DNA of 64,000 nucleotides, from NCBI RefSeq assembly GCF_900117425.1, contig NZ_FPEH01000012.1:186001-250000 (forward strand), given 5' to 3'. How positions within the stretch are numbered: the stretch's first letter is position 1; each line of letters begins with the position of its first letter. Positions 54,642 through 63,810 of the stretch are shown here, piece after piece. The translations under genes were made by a program, and so were the position numbers. This DNA comes from Novosphingobium sp. NDB2Meth1 (GTDB taxonomy: Bacteria > Pseudomonadota > Alphaproteobacteria > Sphingomonadales > Sphingomonadaceae). The notes under the pieces were generated by a model that made no database searches, had not been told where the DNA came from, and worked only from the letters and a program-made list of their open reading frames with translations.

Positions 54642-56363
54642 ATGGTGGCTGACTATGATCTGGTGATCCGCGGCGGCACCATCGCCGATGGCAGCGGTGG
54701 CGATCTGATCGACGGCGATCTTGCCATCGCGGGCGGACGCATTGCCGCGATCGGTGCCATCAGCGGTCGCGGCACGGAGGAAATCGACGCCAAGGGCCGG
54801 GTCGTCACGCCCGGCTTCATCGACGTCCACACCCACTACGACGGCCAATGCATCTGGGCCGAAGAGCTATCGCCCTCGTCCGCGCATGGCGTGACGGCGG
54901 CGGTCATGGGCAATTGCGGCGTCGGCTTCGCACCGTGCCGCAAGGCCGATCATGAGATGCTGATCAACGTGATGGAAGGCGTCGAGGACATTCCGGGCGT
55001 GGTGATGACCGAGGGCCTGTCATGGGATTGGGAGACCTTCCCCGAGTATCTCGACACCGTTGCCGCCGGAAAGCGCGACATCGATATCGCCGCCTACCTC
55101 CCGCACTCGCCCTTGCGCGTCTACGCGATGGGTGAACGCGGCGCGGCCCGCGAACCGGCGACCGAGGCGGACCTTGCCCTGATGCGCCACCTGACGGCAG
55201 AGGCCATGCGTGCCGGGGCCATCGGCTTTGCCACCTCGCGCCTCTCGATCCACAAGACCGCCGATGGCGGCGCGATCCCCACCTTCGATGCCGATATTGC
55301 CGAACTTGAGGCGATCACGCGCGGCATGGGCGATGTCGGCGCGGGGACGTTTCAGGTCGTGCTCGATGCCTTCGTCGGCTGGGACAAGGAATACCGCGTG
55401 ATCGAGCGGGTGATCGAGGCTAGCGGGCGGCCCGCGACCTTCACGCTCGCTTCGGGCAACGATGCCCCGCCGCGCTGGCGCCGCGTGCTCGAAAAGCTGG
55501 AGGCCACCAATGCGGCAGGCGGCATCGCCCACGCGCAGGTCATGCCGCGCCCCATCGGCCTTATCGCCGGGCTCGAACTGACGGTGCATCCATTTGTCCT
55601 CTGCCCCAGCTGGTCGAAGATCGCGCATCTTTCGATCCCCGAGCAAGTCGTCGCCATGCGCGATCCTGCCTTGCGCGAGGCGTTGCTCGGCGAGGACTTT
55701 GCCCCCGGCCACCCCTTCAACGCGCTGGCGCGCAACTGGCGCTGGCTGTTCCCGCTCGACAATCCGCCCGACTACGCCCCGCCAGCGCATATGAGCATGG
55801 CGGGTCAGGCAGCGGCGCGCGGCTGCACCCCGCAGGAAGTGGCCTACGACCGCATTCTGGAGACCAACGGGTACGGCCTGTTCCTCGCCGCGCTCGGCAA
55901 CTACGAAAACGCGACGCTCGACAGCGCCCATGAGATGCTGAAGCACCCTTATTGCGTCCCCGGCCTCGGCGATGGCGGCGCGCATTACGGCGCGATCTGC
56001 GATGCGAGCTATTCGACCTATCTGCTTACCCAGTTCGTGAAGGGTGACGGACCGCTCAAGCTCGAGCTGGCCGAAGCCGTCCACATGCTCAGCCGCAAAG
56101 CCGCCCGGGCCGTCGGCCTCGATGATCGCGGATTGCTGAAGGCGGGCGAACGGGCCGATCTCAACGTGATCGACCTCGATGGCCTCTCGCTGCACCTCCC
56201 CGAAGTGGTGCGCGATTTGCCCGCCGGCGGCCGCCGCCTCCACCAGCGCGCAACCGGTTATGAAGCGACCATCGTCGCGGGCGAAGTGATCCGCCGGTTC
56301 GATCGGTCGACCGGTGCGCGGCCGGGCAAGCTGATCCGGGGCGCGGGATACCGCCTGAACTAG
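54642..56363 (+). CDS. D-aminoacylase/N-acyl-D-amino-acid deacylase family amidohydrolase
   Basis: 573 aa, starting 4 nt after the MAPEG gene. Amidohydrolase superfamily (TIM barrel with side beta-sandwich): IRGGTIADGSGG, metal motif VVTPGFIDVHTHYDGQ, MGNCGVGFAPC and the C-terminal AVGLDDRGLLKAGERADLNV. This group includes N-acyl-D-amino acid deacylases and dihydroorotase-like cyclic amidases. Substrate unknown. It ends 4 nt into the convergent SDR gene. Confidence 0.88.
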   Translation: MVADYDLVIRGGTIADGSGGDLIDGDLAIAGGRIAAIGAISGRGTEEIDAKGRVVTPGFIDVHTHYDGQCIWAEELSPSSAHGVTAAVMGNCGVGFAPCRKADHEMLINVMEGVEDIPGVVMTEGLSWDWETFPEYLDTVAAGKRDIDIAAYLPHSPLRVYAMGERGAAREPATEADLALMRHLTAEAMRAGAIGFATSRLSIHKTADGGAIPTFDADIAELEAITRGMGDVGAGTFQVVLDAFVGWDKEYRVIERVIEASGRPATFTLASGNDAPPRWRRVLEKLEATNAAGGIAHAQVMPRPIGLIAGLELTVHPFVLCPSWSKIAHLSIPEQVVAMRDPALREALLGEDFAPGHPFNALARNWRWLFPLDNPPDYAPPAHMSMAGQAAARGCTPQEVAYDRILETNGYGLFLAALGNYENATLDSAHEMLKHPYCVPGLGDGGAHYGAICDASYSTYLLTQFVKGDGPLKLELAEAVHMLSRKAARAVGLDDRGLLKAGERADLNVIDLDGLSLHLPEVVRDLPAGGRRLHQRATGYEATIVAGEVIRRFDRSTGARPGKLIRGAGYRLN

Positions 56364-57148
56364 AAGATCGAGGTTCCCATCCCGCCATCGACAACCAGAG
56401 ATTGCCCGGTGACGAAACTCGCCTGCGCGCTGCAGAGCATCGCGACCATCGCGCCAAGGTCCTCCGCATCGCCGAAGCGTCCGGCGGGGATGCGCACGGC
56501 TTTCACGAACGATGCGACTTCCTCGTCATAAGTTCGGCCGTTCTTCGCCGCGCGCGGGTTCATCATCTCCTCGATGCCCGGGGTGTGGTGCATTCCAGGC
56601 AGCACCGAATTGACCGTCACGTTGTAGCGCGCGAGTTCCTTCGAGATCGCGTGGCAGTAGTTGGCCAGCGCGGCGCGGGGCGGACCGGACAGCACGCGCA
56701 TGGCCGCAGGGTACTTGGCGGCGCCGGTGCTGATATTGACGATGCGGCCCCAGCTTCGCTCCATCATCGGGCCGGAGACAGCCTTGATGTAGTCGATCGG
56801 GCTGAGCAGCGCGGTGGCTACCGACTTTTCGAACTCCTCGCGCGAGACCTCCCGGAAATCCCCGGTGAACGGCGGCGGTGCGCAGGTTGCGACGAAGATG
56901 TCGGGATCGGGGCATGCGGCCAGGATTGCAGCGCGGCCTTCATCGCTGGCGTGATCGGCTGCAATGGGATGCACCTTGGCACCCGTCTCGGCAGCAATCG
57001 CGGCGCAGGCTGCCTCAAGTCGCTCCACACCGCGCGCCGAAATGAATACCTCCGCGCCTTCCCGCGCCAGCGCAAGCGCCGAACCTCGCCCCATGCCTGC
57101 GCTTCCGCCGTTGACCAGCGCTTTGCGGCCCTTGATTCCCAAGTCCAT
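56360..57148 (-). CDS. SDR-fold protein lacking the catalytic Tyr-x3-Lys
   Basis: 262 aa. NAD(P)-binding loop VNGGSAGMGRGSALALA and a C-terminal SLVVDGGMGTSIF are SDR-like. The catalytic Ser is kept (Ser140, RIVNISTG), but 13 residues on Leu153 stands where Tyr is expected and Pro157 where Lys is expected (RVLSGPPRAALANY). The NNAG motif is also replaced (VATCAPPPF). A non-classical or non-reductase function is therefore likely, although some SDR subgroups share this GPPRAAL sequence (recall). Convergent with the amidohydrolase gene (4-nt overlap of ends). Confidence 0.85.
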   Translation of the reverse strand: MDLGIKGRKALVNGGSAGMGRGSALALAREGAEVFISARGVERLEAACAAIAAETGAKVHPIAADHASDEGRAAILAACPDPDIFVATCAPPPFTGDFREVSREEFEKSVATALLSPIDYIKAVSGPMMERSWGRIVNISTGAAKYPAAMRVLSGPPRAALANYCHAISKELARYNVTVNSVLPGMHHTPGIEEMMNPRAAKNGRTYDEEVASFVKAVRIPAGRFGDAEDLGAMVAMLCSAQASFVTGQSLVVDGGMGTSIF

Positions 57149-57228
57149 AATGCATCCTCACCCGTGCCTGGCTGCGATCATCAGCCTATCTCTGTCCCGG
57201 TAAACTGGCGATAGTGGGGACGTATAGG

Positions 57229-58155
57229 TCAGCGCAACGTTGACAGCGCCGACGCGACGAGCGCCGCAAGGTCCCCGTCATGAACAAAACCCGCGCGGTC
57301 GGCAGCGGGTGTCAAAAGCGGAGGCTGCGCGGCAAAGGTGGCTTGCAGGGCGGCATCGGGTGCATAGCGAACCAGATCTGGCGACGTGTCGCACTGGCGC
57401 GCAATCTCGGCGACGAGATCCCCGACCGTCACGCGAAGCGCAGGCAGCGTTACCGCCCGGGTCGGCGGCAGCTGTGCGGTATCGAGCTTGGCAGCATGCA
57501 GCAGATTGGCGGCGGCGCAGCTGACGGACTGGGCCCAGATCGTGCCTTGCGCCGCTATCGGACAGGTAAAGGCGTTCTCGGCTCGCAGCGCATGGAACAG
57601 ATCGGAGAGGAAAGCGGACTTGAGCCCCGAAGGCCCCTGTGGCCGGGCCAGCAGACCCGGCAAGCGCACCGATACGCCGTCGATCATGCCGCGCTGCGAA
57701 AACAGGGCAACAGCGGCCTCCATCATCGCCTTGTGTCCGCCGTAGATCAGCTTCGGCGCCAGCGGCGTGTGATCGTCGACGAGCGGCGGCAGGGGATCGC
57801 CGAAGACGGCAATCGAACTGGCGAACACCACGCGCAGGCCGGGCGAAGCGGCAGCGGCTTCCAGCAGCAGGTCGTACATCGCATCGACATTGATCCGGCG
57901 GCTTGCCGCTGGATCGGCCTCTGCTGCACCGCCGGGGACGGTCGCGAGATGGATCAGCACGTCAAGGCCGCCGGCTGTCAGGGCGGCGCGGATCGCCGGA
58001 TCGCCGAGGTCACCTTCGACCGGTTCGACGTCCGCCGGCAGTCCATCAAGCCTCCTGTCGGTCGCGACGACGCTGCGGCCGGATCCCGCGAGTGCCGCGA
58101 CGAGGGCCTGTCCGACGAACCCGCCGGCACCGGTTACGCCAATTCTCATCTGCAT
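57229..58155 (-). CDS. NAD-dependent epimerase/dehydratase (extended SDR, DenD-like)
   Basis: 308 aa from the ATG at 58155 with AGGGAGA upstream. NAD motif MRIGVTGAGGFVGQALVAAL, then HLATVPGGAAEADPAASRRI and the catalytic Tyr/Lys in LIYGGHKAMMEAAVALF, as in the D-erythronate dehydrogenase group of sugar-acid SDRs. Substrate not assigned. It is 80 bp upstream of the SDR-fold gene on the same strand and divergent from an enoyl-CoA hydratase. Confidence 0.85.
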   Translation of the reverse strand: MQMRIGVTGAGGFVGQALVAALAGSGRSVVATDRRLDGLPADVEPVEGDLGDPAIRAALTAGGLDVLIHLATVPGGAAEADPAASRRINVDAMYDLLLEAAAASPGLRVVFASSIAVFGDPLPPLVDDHTPLAPKLIYGGHKAMMEAAVALFSQRGMIDGVSVRLPGLLARPQGPSGLKSAFLSDLFHALRAENAFTCPIAAQGTIWAQSVSCAAANLLHAAKLDTAQLPPTRAVTLPALRVTVGDLVAEIARQCDTSPDLVRYAPDAALQATFAAQPPLLTPAADRAGFVHDGDLAALVASALSTLR

Positions 58156-58351
58156 CTGTCTCCCTTCATGCGCCACGATACGCAAGCCGCGGCGGCAGAT
58201 CGCCTCCAAAGTATGGATGGTGCAGCATTTGTCCGGCGGATCGGCCGCATTGCCGGGTCAGCGGCGAAGGCCTGTCATAAACGGGCATTTTCTAATCTCA
58301 GGCCGCGTTGCATGCCTTGCTCTGTTCGCGCGCAGCAGAGGGAATGCCAGA

Positions 58352-59212
58352 ATGAGCGAAGTGCCGGCTTTCGAGGATATCCGTTACGACAGGCCCGCAT
58401 CGCGTGTGGCTCGCATTACCCTCGCGAGGCCAGAGAAGCACAACGCGCAAGGCCTGCGCATGCTCTACGAGATCAACGAGGCGCTCGACATCGCGATGGA
58501 TGACGACGAGGTGAACGTCGTCATCGTCGCGTCGGAGGGCAAGAACTTCTCCTCCGGCCACGATCTCAGCGACCGCGTGAAGATCGGCGAGCTGCGTCCG
58601 CCGGTGCTCGGCTTCGGGGGGTATCGCCACAAGGGGCCGCAGGGCCACATGTCGCGCGAGCAGGAGGTCTACCTCGGGTTCTGCTGGCGCTGGCGCAATC
58701 TGCCCAAGCCGATCATCGTGGCGGTGCAGGGCAAGGCAATCGCCGGCGGGCTGATGCTGATCTGGCCGTTCGACCTGATCATCGCCTCCGATGATGCCGA
58801 GTTCTCCGATCCCGTGGTTGCTTTCGGCATGAACGGCCACGAGTTCTTCGTCCACGCCTTCGAGATCGGCCACCGCCGCGCCAAGCAGATGCTGTTCACC
58901 GGCGAGCCCATCGGCGCCGAAGAAGCCAGGACGCTTGGCATGGTCAGCGAAGTCGTCCCGCGCGCCGAGCTCGAAAGCCGCACGCTGGCGATTGCGGAGA
59001 AGATCGCCTCGCGCCCCGCGATCGGGCTCAAGACCGCGAAGATGAGCGTCAACCAGTCGATGGACGCGATGGGCCTGTGGAACGCGGTGCAGTCCGCCTT
59101 CAACCTCCACCAGTTCGGCCACGCCAACAACTTCGCGCTGCATGGCCAATTGGTCGATCCCGATGGCATGGACATCATCAGGCGTGAGGCGCGGGCGAGC
59201 CGTAAGGACTAG
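58352..59212 (+). CDS. Enoyl-CoA hydratase/isomerase family protein (second copy)
   Basis: 286 aa from the ATG at 58352 (MSEVPAFEDIRYDRPASRVA, AGAGGGAA upstream); the open frame to 57890 is antisense. Crotonase motifs ITLARPEKHNAQGLRMLYEI, NFSSGHDLSDRVK (oxyanion), VQGKAIAGGLMLIWPFDLII and a histidine-rich mid region (GMNGHEFFVHAFEIGHRRAK). It converges on the mannosidase gene (4-nt overlap of ends). Substrate not identified. Confidence 0.88.
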   Translation: MSEVPAFEDIRYDRPASRVARITLARPEKHNAQGLRMLYEINEALDIAMDDDEVNVVIVASEGKNFSSGHDLSDRVKIGELRPPVLGFGGYRHKGPQGHMSREQEVYLGFCWRWRNLPKPIIVAVQGKAIAGGLMLIWPFDLIIASDDAEFSDPVVAFGMNGHEFFVHAFEIGHRRAKQMLFTGEPIGAEEARTLGMVSEVVPRAELESRTLAIAEKIASRPAIGLKTAKMSVNQSMDAMGLWNAVQSAFNLHQFGHANNFALHGQLVDPDGMDIIRREARASRKD

Positions 59213-61383
59213 GTTTCGAACACCAGCCGTCCGCCCGCCGCCAGCGCGCCGTGGGGCATGCGGGTGGGCGACACGGCATGGCCCCGAAGTCGCAGGGCCT
59301 TGAGCCGGTCGCCTGCACCCCGGCGTTCGATCACCAGCGCGTGATGGCCGGGGACCGCGATGGTTGCGCGGTCCACAAGCGGAACGGCGGCGACATAAGT
59401 CCCGCTCGACGGATCGACCGGGTAGAACCCGAGCGCGGCAAAGACATACCATGCGCTCATTTGCCCGGCGTCCTCGTTGCCCAGGATCCCGGCGGGACTG
59501 GCGCGGTAGAAATCGTGCGCGATCCGCGCGATCAGGCGGTGGCCGACCTCGGGGGTGTCGGTGAAGGCATAGAGCCAGGCGATGTGGTGGCTCGGCTCGT
59601 TGCCGTGCGCATACTGCCCGATCATCGCTTCCTGCCCGAGAAACTCGGCGCCCTTGGTGGCGGGGAGGCCGAAGAAGAAGCGATCGAGCATGGCCTTGAG
59701 GCCCGCCTTGCCGCCCCATGCCGCGATCAGCCCATAAACATCATGCAGCGCGGGCGTCCACGTGTATTGCCACGCATTGGCTTCGGTATAGTCGCCGGGG
59801 TTGTTGAGCGGCGATGTCGGCACCAGCGGATCGAACGGCGCGCGCCACTGGCCCTTGCTGTCACGCCCACGGGCGAGGCGGGTTTCCGGATCGATCAGCA
59901 TGCGCCAGCCCCCGGCGCGGGTCGCAAAGCGGCGGGCCATGGCGGGCTTGCCCAGCATCGCTGCCATCCGCGCGGTCGCCGCATCGCCGATCCCGGCCTC
60001 GAGCGAGCGCGATACGGCCTCGCCTCTGACGAGATCGACGGGATAATAGCCGTAGCGGTCATAGAGCGACCAGACCGATAAGGAATCGTCCCCGGGATAG
60101 AGCGGCCCCGCATCGCGCGTCGAGGTCGCGACCATCGCCCCCAGCGCGCGGCGGCCGTCGAACCCGCGAAAACCCTTCGCCCAGGCATCGGCGATCACCG
60201 GCAGCGCGGGCTCGCCGATCATCGTGCCGGTCTCACCGCCCCAGATCGGCCATTTCGGCAGCCTGCCCGCCACATCGCAGTGATCGAGCAGCGTGTTGAC
60301 GAAGTCGTCGACGCGTTCCGGCACCAGCAGCGTGTAGAGCGGATTGGCCGCCCGAAAGCTGTCCCACAGCGACAATGTCGAGTAGCGCAGCCCCTTTGCC
60401 GCTTGCCGCACGCTGCCGTCCGGTCCACGCCACCGGCCATCGACATCGCTCACCACGGACGGGTGCAGGAACAGGTGATAGAGCGCGGTCGCAAAGATGT
60501 GTTGCTGCTCCTGCGGTGCCTCGATCCGCACCCGGCCCAGCAGCGTGTTCCACTCGCTGCGGCTCTCCGCGGTGACCGCATCGAAATCCCAGCCGCCCCG
60601 CTCGTCCCGGTTGCGCCGGGCGCCGTCGCGGTCGGTTGTCGAAAGCCCGATGCGCGCCTTAAGCACGGCATCTGCTCCCAGATCGAAGCCCAACAGATAG
60701 CGCGGCGCGGCATCTCCGGCGCGCGGCGGCAGCGTTTCAACCGCTGCAATCGCCTGGTCAAACTGCACCGACCATGCGACGTGCCGGCTCGTCCAGTTCT
60801 GCCGCACGGCCTCACCCTCGAAGGCGTTCGCGCTGAAGCTGTTGCCGACCGATTGCACCGGCTGCCGGTCGGTCCGGAAGGTAAGGCCGTGCTGCAGGTC
60901 GACCAGCAGCCACACCCGCCCGCCGCGCGCGAAGCGGTAGCGATGGAAGGCGCTGCGCAAGGTCGAGGTCAGTTCCACCCGAACGCCATTGTCCGCCAGC
61001 GTGACGGCATAGTACCCCGGCCGCGCAATTTCGCTGGCCTTGGCATATGTGCTGGACAAGTCCTCGCGCCGCTCGATGCCCGGTTGCAGCAGCACATCGC
61101 CGAGTTCGGGTATGCCCGTGCCGCTCGCCCGGTTTTGCGAGAAGCCCAGAATGCGCGGCGCGCGATACTGGTAGCCGGAGGTGAAATCCCACCCGGAAGC
61201 TGCATTGTCCGGCCCCGGCTGGATCATGCCGAACGGGCGGCTCGGCCCCGGGAACGTGTGCCCGGTGCCGTCGGTGCCGATGAAGGGATCGACCAGGCCC
61301 GCGCGGTCCTCCTCCGCTCGGCCGAACAGGGGCGATGCACAGGCAGCGGCAGCCATGGCGAGCAAGGTCCGGCGGTCGATCAT
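59209..61383 (-). CDS. GH92 family alpha-mannosidase (secreted)
   Basis: 724 aa. N-terminal MIDRRTLLAMAAAACASPLF looks like a signal peptide with an RR pair (possible Tat). Family blocks: VDPFIGTDGTGHTFPGPSRP, the (alpha/alpha)6 core with WPIWGGETGTMIGEPALPVI and the catalytic region NEDAGQMSAWYVFAALGFYP (general acid/base Asp). GH92 enzymes are inverting alpha-1,2 or -1,3 mannosidases. Overlaps the amylase gene by 4 nt (61380-61383), so it is co-translated with it. Confidence 0.93.
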   Translation of the reverse strand: MIDRRTLLAMAAAACASPLFGRAEEDRAGLVDPFIGTDGTGHTFPGPSRPFGMIQPGPDNAASGWDFTSGYQYRAPRILGFSQNRASGTGIPELGDVLLQPGIERREDLSSTYAKASEIARPGYYAVTLADNGVRVELTSTLRSAFHRYRFARGGRVWLLVDLQHGLTFRTDRQPVQSVGNSFSANAFEGEAVRQNWTSRHVAWSVQFDQAIAAVETLPPRAGDAAPRYLLGFDLGADAVLKARIGLSTTDRDGARRNRDERGGWDFDAVTAESRSEWNTLLGRVRIEAPQEQQHIFATALYHLFLHPSVVSDVDGRWRGPDGSVRQAAKGLRYSTLSLWDSFRAANPLYTLLVPERVDDFVNTLLDHCDVAGRLPKWPIWGGETGTMIGEPALPVIADAWAKGFRGFDGRRALGAMVATSTRDAGPLYPGDDSLSVWSLYDRYGYYPVDLVRGEAVSRSLEAGIGDAATARMAAMLGKPAMARRFATRAGGWRMLIDPETRLARGRDSKGQWRAPFDPLVPTSPLNNPGDYTEANAWQYTWTPALHDVYGLIAAWGGKAGLKAMLDRFFFGLPATKGAEFLGQEAMIGQYAHGNEPSHHIAWLYAFTDTPEVGHRLIARIAHDFYRASPAGILGNEDAGQMSAWYVFAALGFYPVDPSSGTYVAAVPLVDRATIAVPGHHALVIERRGAGDRLKALRLRGHAVSPTRMPHGALAAGGRLVFET

Positions 61384-62900
61384 GGCTTCATGGTCCAGAC
61401 AGTGGCGGAGAAGGCGGGAGCCGTTGTCAGCCCGCTGTTGCCACGGCGCGCCGAACCGTATTGGCGAACGGCACCGCGTGCTATCGGGAGTCTTGCACTG
61501 GCTGCCAAATCGGCAAAGTTGAACAGTACCAGCGCCTCGTTCCCTGCCGTGCGGCGCTCGATCAGCACCAGACTGCCTTCTTGCCTCACCACCCGCGTCG
61601 TACCTTCGCCCAAGGCCGGCCAGCGGGCGCGCAAGGCTGCGAGGGACCGATAGGTGTTCAGCAGGGAGCTGCGCGCCTTGTCCTGCTCAGCCACCGAAAC
61701 GCCGTCGCCGGGCCCATTGCTGTCGGGCGTATTGTACGCATCCCGAAACTGCCGATACCATGCCGCGTTCCCCGCAGCCAACGGATCAGGCACCCAACGC
61801 ATAGCCTGCCGCAGCGGAATGTCGCGCGCATCGGCACTGCCCGGATAGGCGTCGGTCTGTCTGCCGGACATGCCGATTTCCTGTCCGTAGTAGATACTTG
61901 GCACCCATCCGGTCAGCATGGTGATGGCCGCACCGAGCCGGAGGATCTCTCCCCGCCGTGCGGCGCCATCGGCAAAGCGCGGCGTATCGTGGTTCTCGAT
62001 GAAAACGAGCTGGCTGCGGCCTGCGGGCACCACGACGTTCGACCAGGTGATGGCGCGGGCAAAGGCGGCAGGGTCAAGCTTTCCCGCCGCGCTCCAGATC
62101 GGGAAGGCAAACACCCGGTCCACGCCGCCTTTGGCGAAGAACGCTGCGCCATCGCCCCAATCGGCCTGCTCGGCGGTGACGGTAAGCCGGGGATTCAGCG
62201 CATGGAGCTGCGCGATGACAGGCGCCCAGAAATCGGCCAGGAGCGACTTCAGCACGCCCGCATTGTCGAGATCGTCCATCATGTGGTCGATCCGGAAACC
62301 GTCCACCCCGTCCGCAGTATCGCCATCGCCGTCGGGATCGGCCCACCGTGAGAGGTAGCGCGCGAACCAGGACTTGACCGCCGGTTCAGCCAGATTGACC
62401 GTGAAGATCTGCCGCTTCTGGCCAGGCCATGCGCTGAAGTCGTTGGTCCCGAGCAAGGTCGGCACCGGCGCGCGGTTGGTCGCATCGCGGTAGAGCAGAA
62501 ACTTGCCATGAGGGCTTTCTGGATGCCCTGCAGATTCCATGCGCCACGCGTGCTTGTCGGAGACGTACTGGATTTCCTCGTCGAGAATGATCTTCATCCC
62601 CCGCCGGTGCACATCGCGCACCAGCACCGAAAAATCAGCCATGGTACCGAATTCGGGATCGATCCCGTCAAAGTCGTCGGCGAAATAGTTGTGATAGAAC
62701 TGCGAGGGGTAGAGCGGGGTAAGCATGACCGTGGTCACGCCGAGCCGCTCAAGATAGCCGAGCCGCTGACGGATGCCGTCGAGATCGCCTTGCCGGTCGC
62801 CATTGCTGTCGGCAAAACTGCGCACGAAGATGTGGTAGACCATCTCCGGCCGCGCCTGCGCCGACCCGACCGACCCAAGCAGGGCCGCCAGCGCGATCAT
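61380..62900 (-). CDS. GH13 alpha-amylase family glycosidase (secreted)
   Basis: 506 aa from the ATG at 62900, giving signal peptide MIALAALLGSVGSAQA; an upstream continuation of the frame (to 63101) is not favoured. GH13 barrel: HIFVRSFADSNGDRQGDLDG (region V-like), nucleophile DGFRIDHMMDDL, acid/base LTVTAEQADW, and FIENHDTPRF. Acts on alpha-1,4 glucans or related oligosaccharides. Middle gene of a three-gene operon (PhyH, amylase, mannosidase). Confidence 0.92.
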   Translation of the reverse strand: MIALAALLGSVGSAQARPEMVYHIFVRSFADSNGDRQGDLDGIRQRLGYLERLGVTTVMLTPLYPSQFYHNYFADDFDGIDPEFGTMADFSVLVRDVHRRGMKIILDEEIQYVSDKHAWRMESAGHPESPHGKFLLYRDATNRAPVPTLLGTNDFSAWPGQKRQIFTVNLAEPAVKSWFARYLSRWADPDGDGDTADGVDGFRIDHMMDDLDNAGVLKSLLADFWAPVIAQLHALNPRLTVTAEQADWGDGAAFFAKGGVDRVFAFPIWSAAGKLDPAAFARAITWSNVVVPAGRSQLVFIENHDTPRFADGAARRGEILRLGAAITMLTGWVPSIYYGQEIGMSGRQTDAYPGSADARDIPLRQAMRWVPDPLAAGNAAWYRQFRDAYNTPDSNGPGDGVSVAEQDKARSSLLNTYRSLAALRARWPALGEGTTRVVRQEGSLVLIERRTAGNEALVLFNFADLAASARLPIARGAVRQYGSARRGNSGLTTAPAFSATVWTMKP

Positions 62901-62908
62901 CCACCGGA

Positions 62909-63700
62909 TCACAGCAGCAACGGATTGAGCGGCGAGGCAGCAAGATCGCCCGGCTGGAGACCCGGCAGCCACTGCGCCAGATCGGATTGCTGCATCCGGT
63001 TCACTGGCTCGGCCACGGTCATATCCGCGTCGATATAGATCATCGTCATCACCGAACGCGGCTTCCGGCTGCGGTTCGGTCCCGCGCGGTGGAAGGTCCA
63101 TCCGCCATGGAAGCTGACATCGCCCAGCGCATAGGCCGCGCGGTCGATCGGGAAGCCCTGCGCTTCCATGTCAGCCGTGATCCGCGCCTCGCTTTCGTCC
63201 GAGATCGGCAGATCACGGCCGATTTCGCTGCGATGGCTCCCGGCATAGAACTCCAGCGGCCCCATCTCCAGCGGCACCGGCTGGAGCGGAATCCAGGCCG
63301 TGATCGCGCGGTCGGTCGCAAGTGGCCAGTAGTACTGGTCGGCATGCGCCGGCGTGATTCCGCCAGAGGGTTCCTTGTAGAGCGACTGGTCGTGATAGAG
63401 CCGCACTGCCTTCACACCCAGAAGCTGCGCCGCGACGCCGGCCAGCCGCTTGCCAAAGACGAAACGGCGCGCTTCCTCGGAGGAGCGCCACAGGTTCATC
63501 ACCTGCAGGAAGGCGCGGTCGTAGGTCTCGCGCTCTTCCAGCGGCTTGACCTGCGTGTTGAGTGCCAGCGTCAGCCGGGTGATTTCGGCACCGTAGTGTG
63601 CCAGTTCCTCCGCATCGAGCAGGCCAGGCAAGCGCACGAAGCCGTCGTTCCGGTAGTGGGCAATCACATCTTCGGCGATGGTGAAGGGCATATCCAGCAT
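62909..63700 (-). CDS. Phytanoyl-CoA dioxygenase (PhyH) family Fe(II)/2-oxoglutarate oxygenase
   Basis: 263 aa from the ATG at 63700 (MLDMPFTIAEDVIAHYRNDG). Fe(II) ligands are HADQYYWPL (His-x-Asp) and the distal His in SFHGGWTFHRAGPN, with Arg following to bind 2-oxoglutarate. Family members hydroxylate small molecules of very varied type; its place ahead of two glycosidases suggests a sugar- or glycoside-linked substrate (inference). The next gene starts 9 nt downstream. Confidence 0.9.
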   Translation of the reverse strand: MLDMPFTIAEDVIAHYRNDGFVRLPGLLDAEELAHYGAEITRLTLALNTQVKPLEERETYDRAFLQVMNLWRSSEEARRFVFGKRLAGVAAQLLGVKAVRLYHDQSLYKEPSGGITPAHADQYYWPLATDRAITAWIPLQPVPLEMGPLEFYAGSHRSEIGRDLPISDESEARITADMEAQGFPIDRAAYALGDVSFHGGWTFHRAGPNRSRKPRSVMTMIYIDADMTVAEPVNRMQQSDLAQWLPGLQPGDLAASPLNPLLL

Positions 63701-63810
63701 GGCAGCGTTTTCAGTCCGATTGCGAGCGGAGCTGTTTATACCTGTCAGATAAGCGGATATCATGCGGCGAGATTGTGGGCATTCCCGCGATAAGCTATCA
63801 ATATCTTGTC

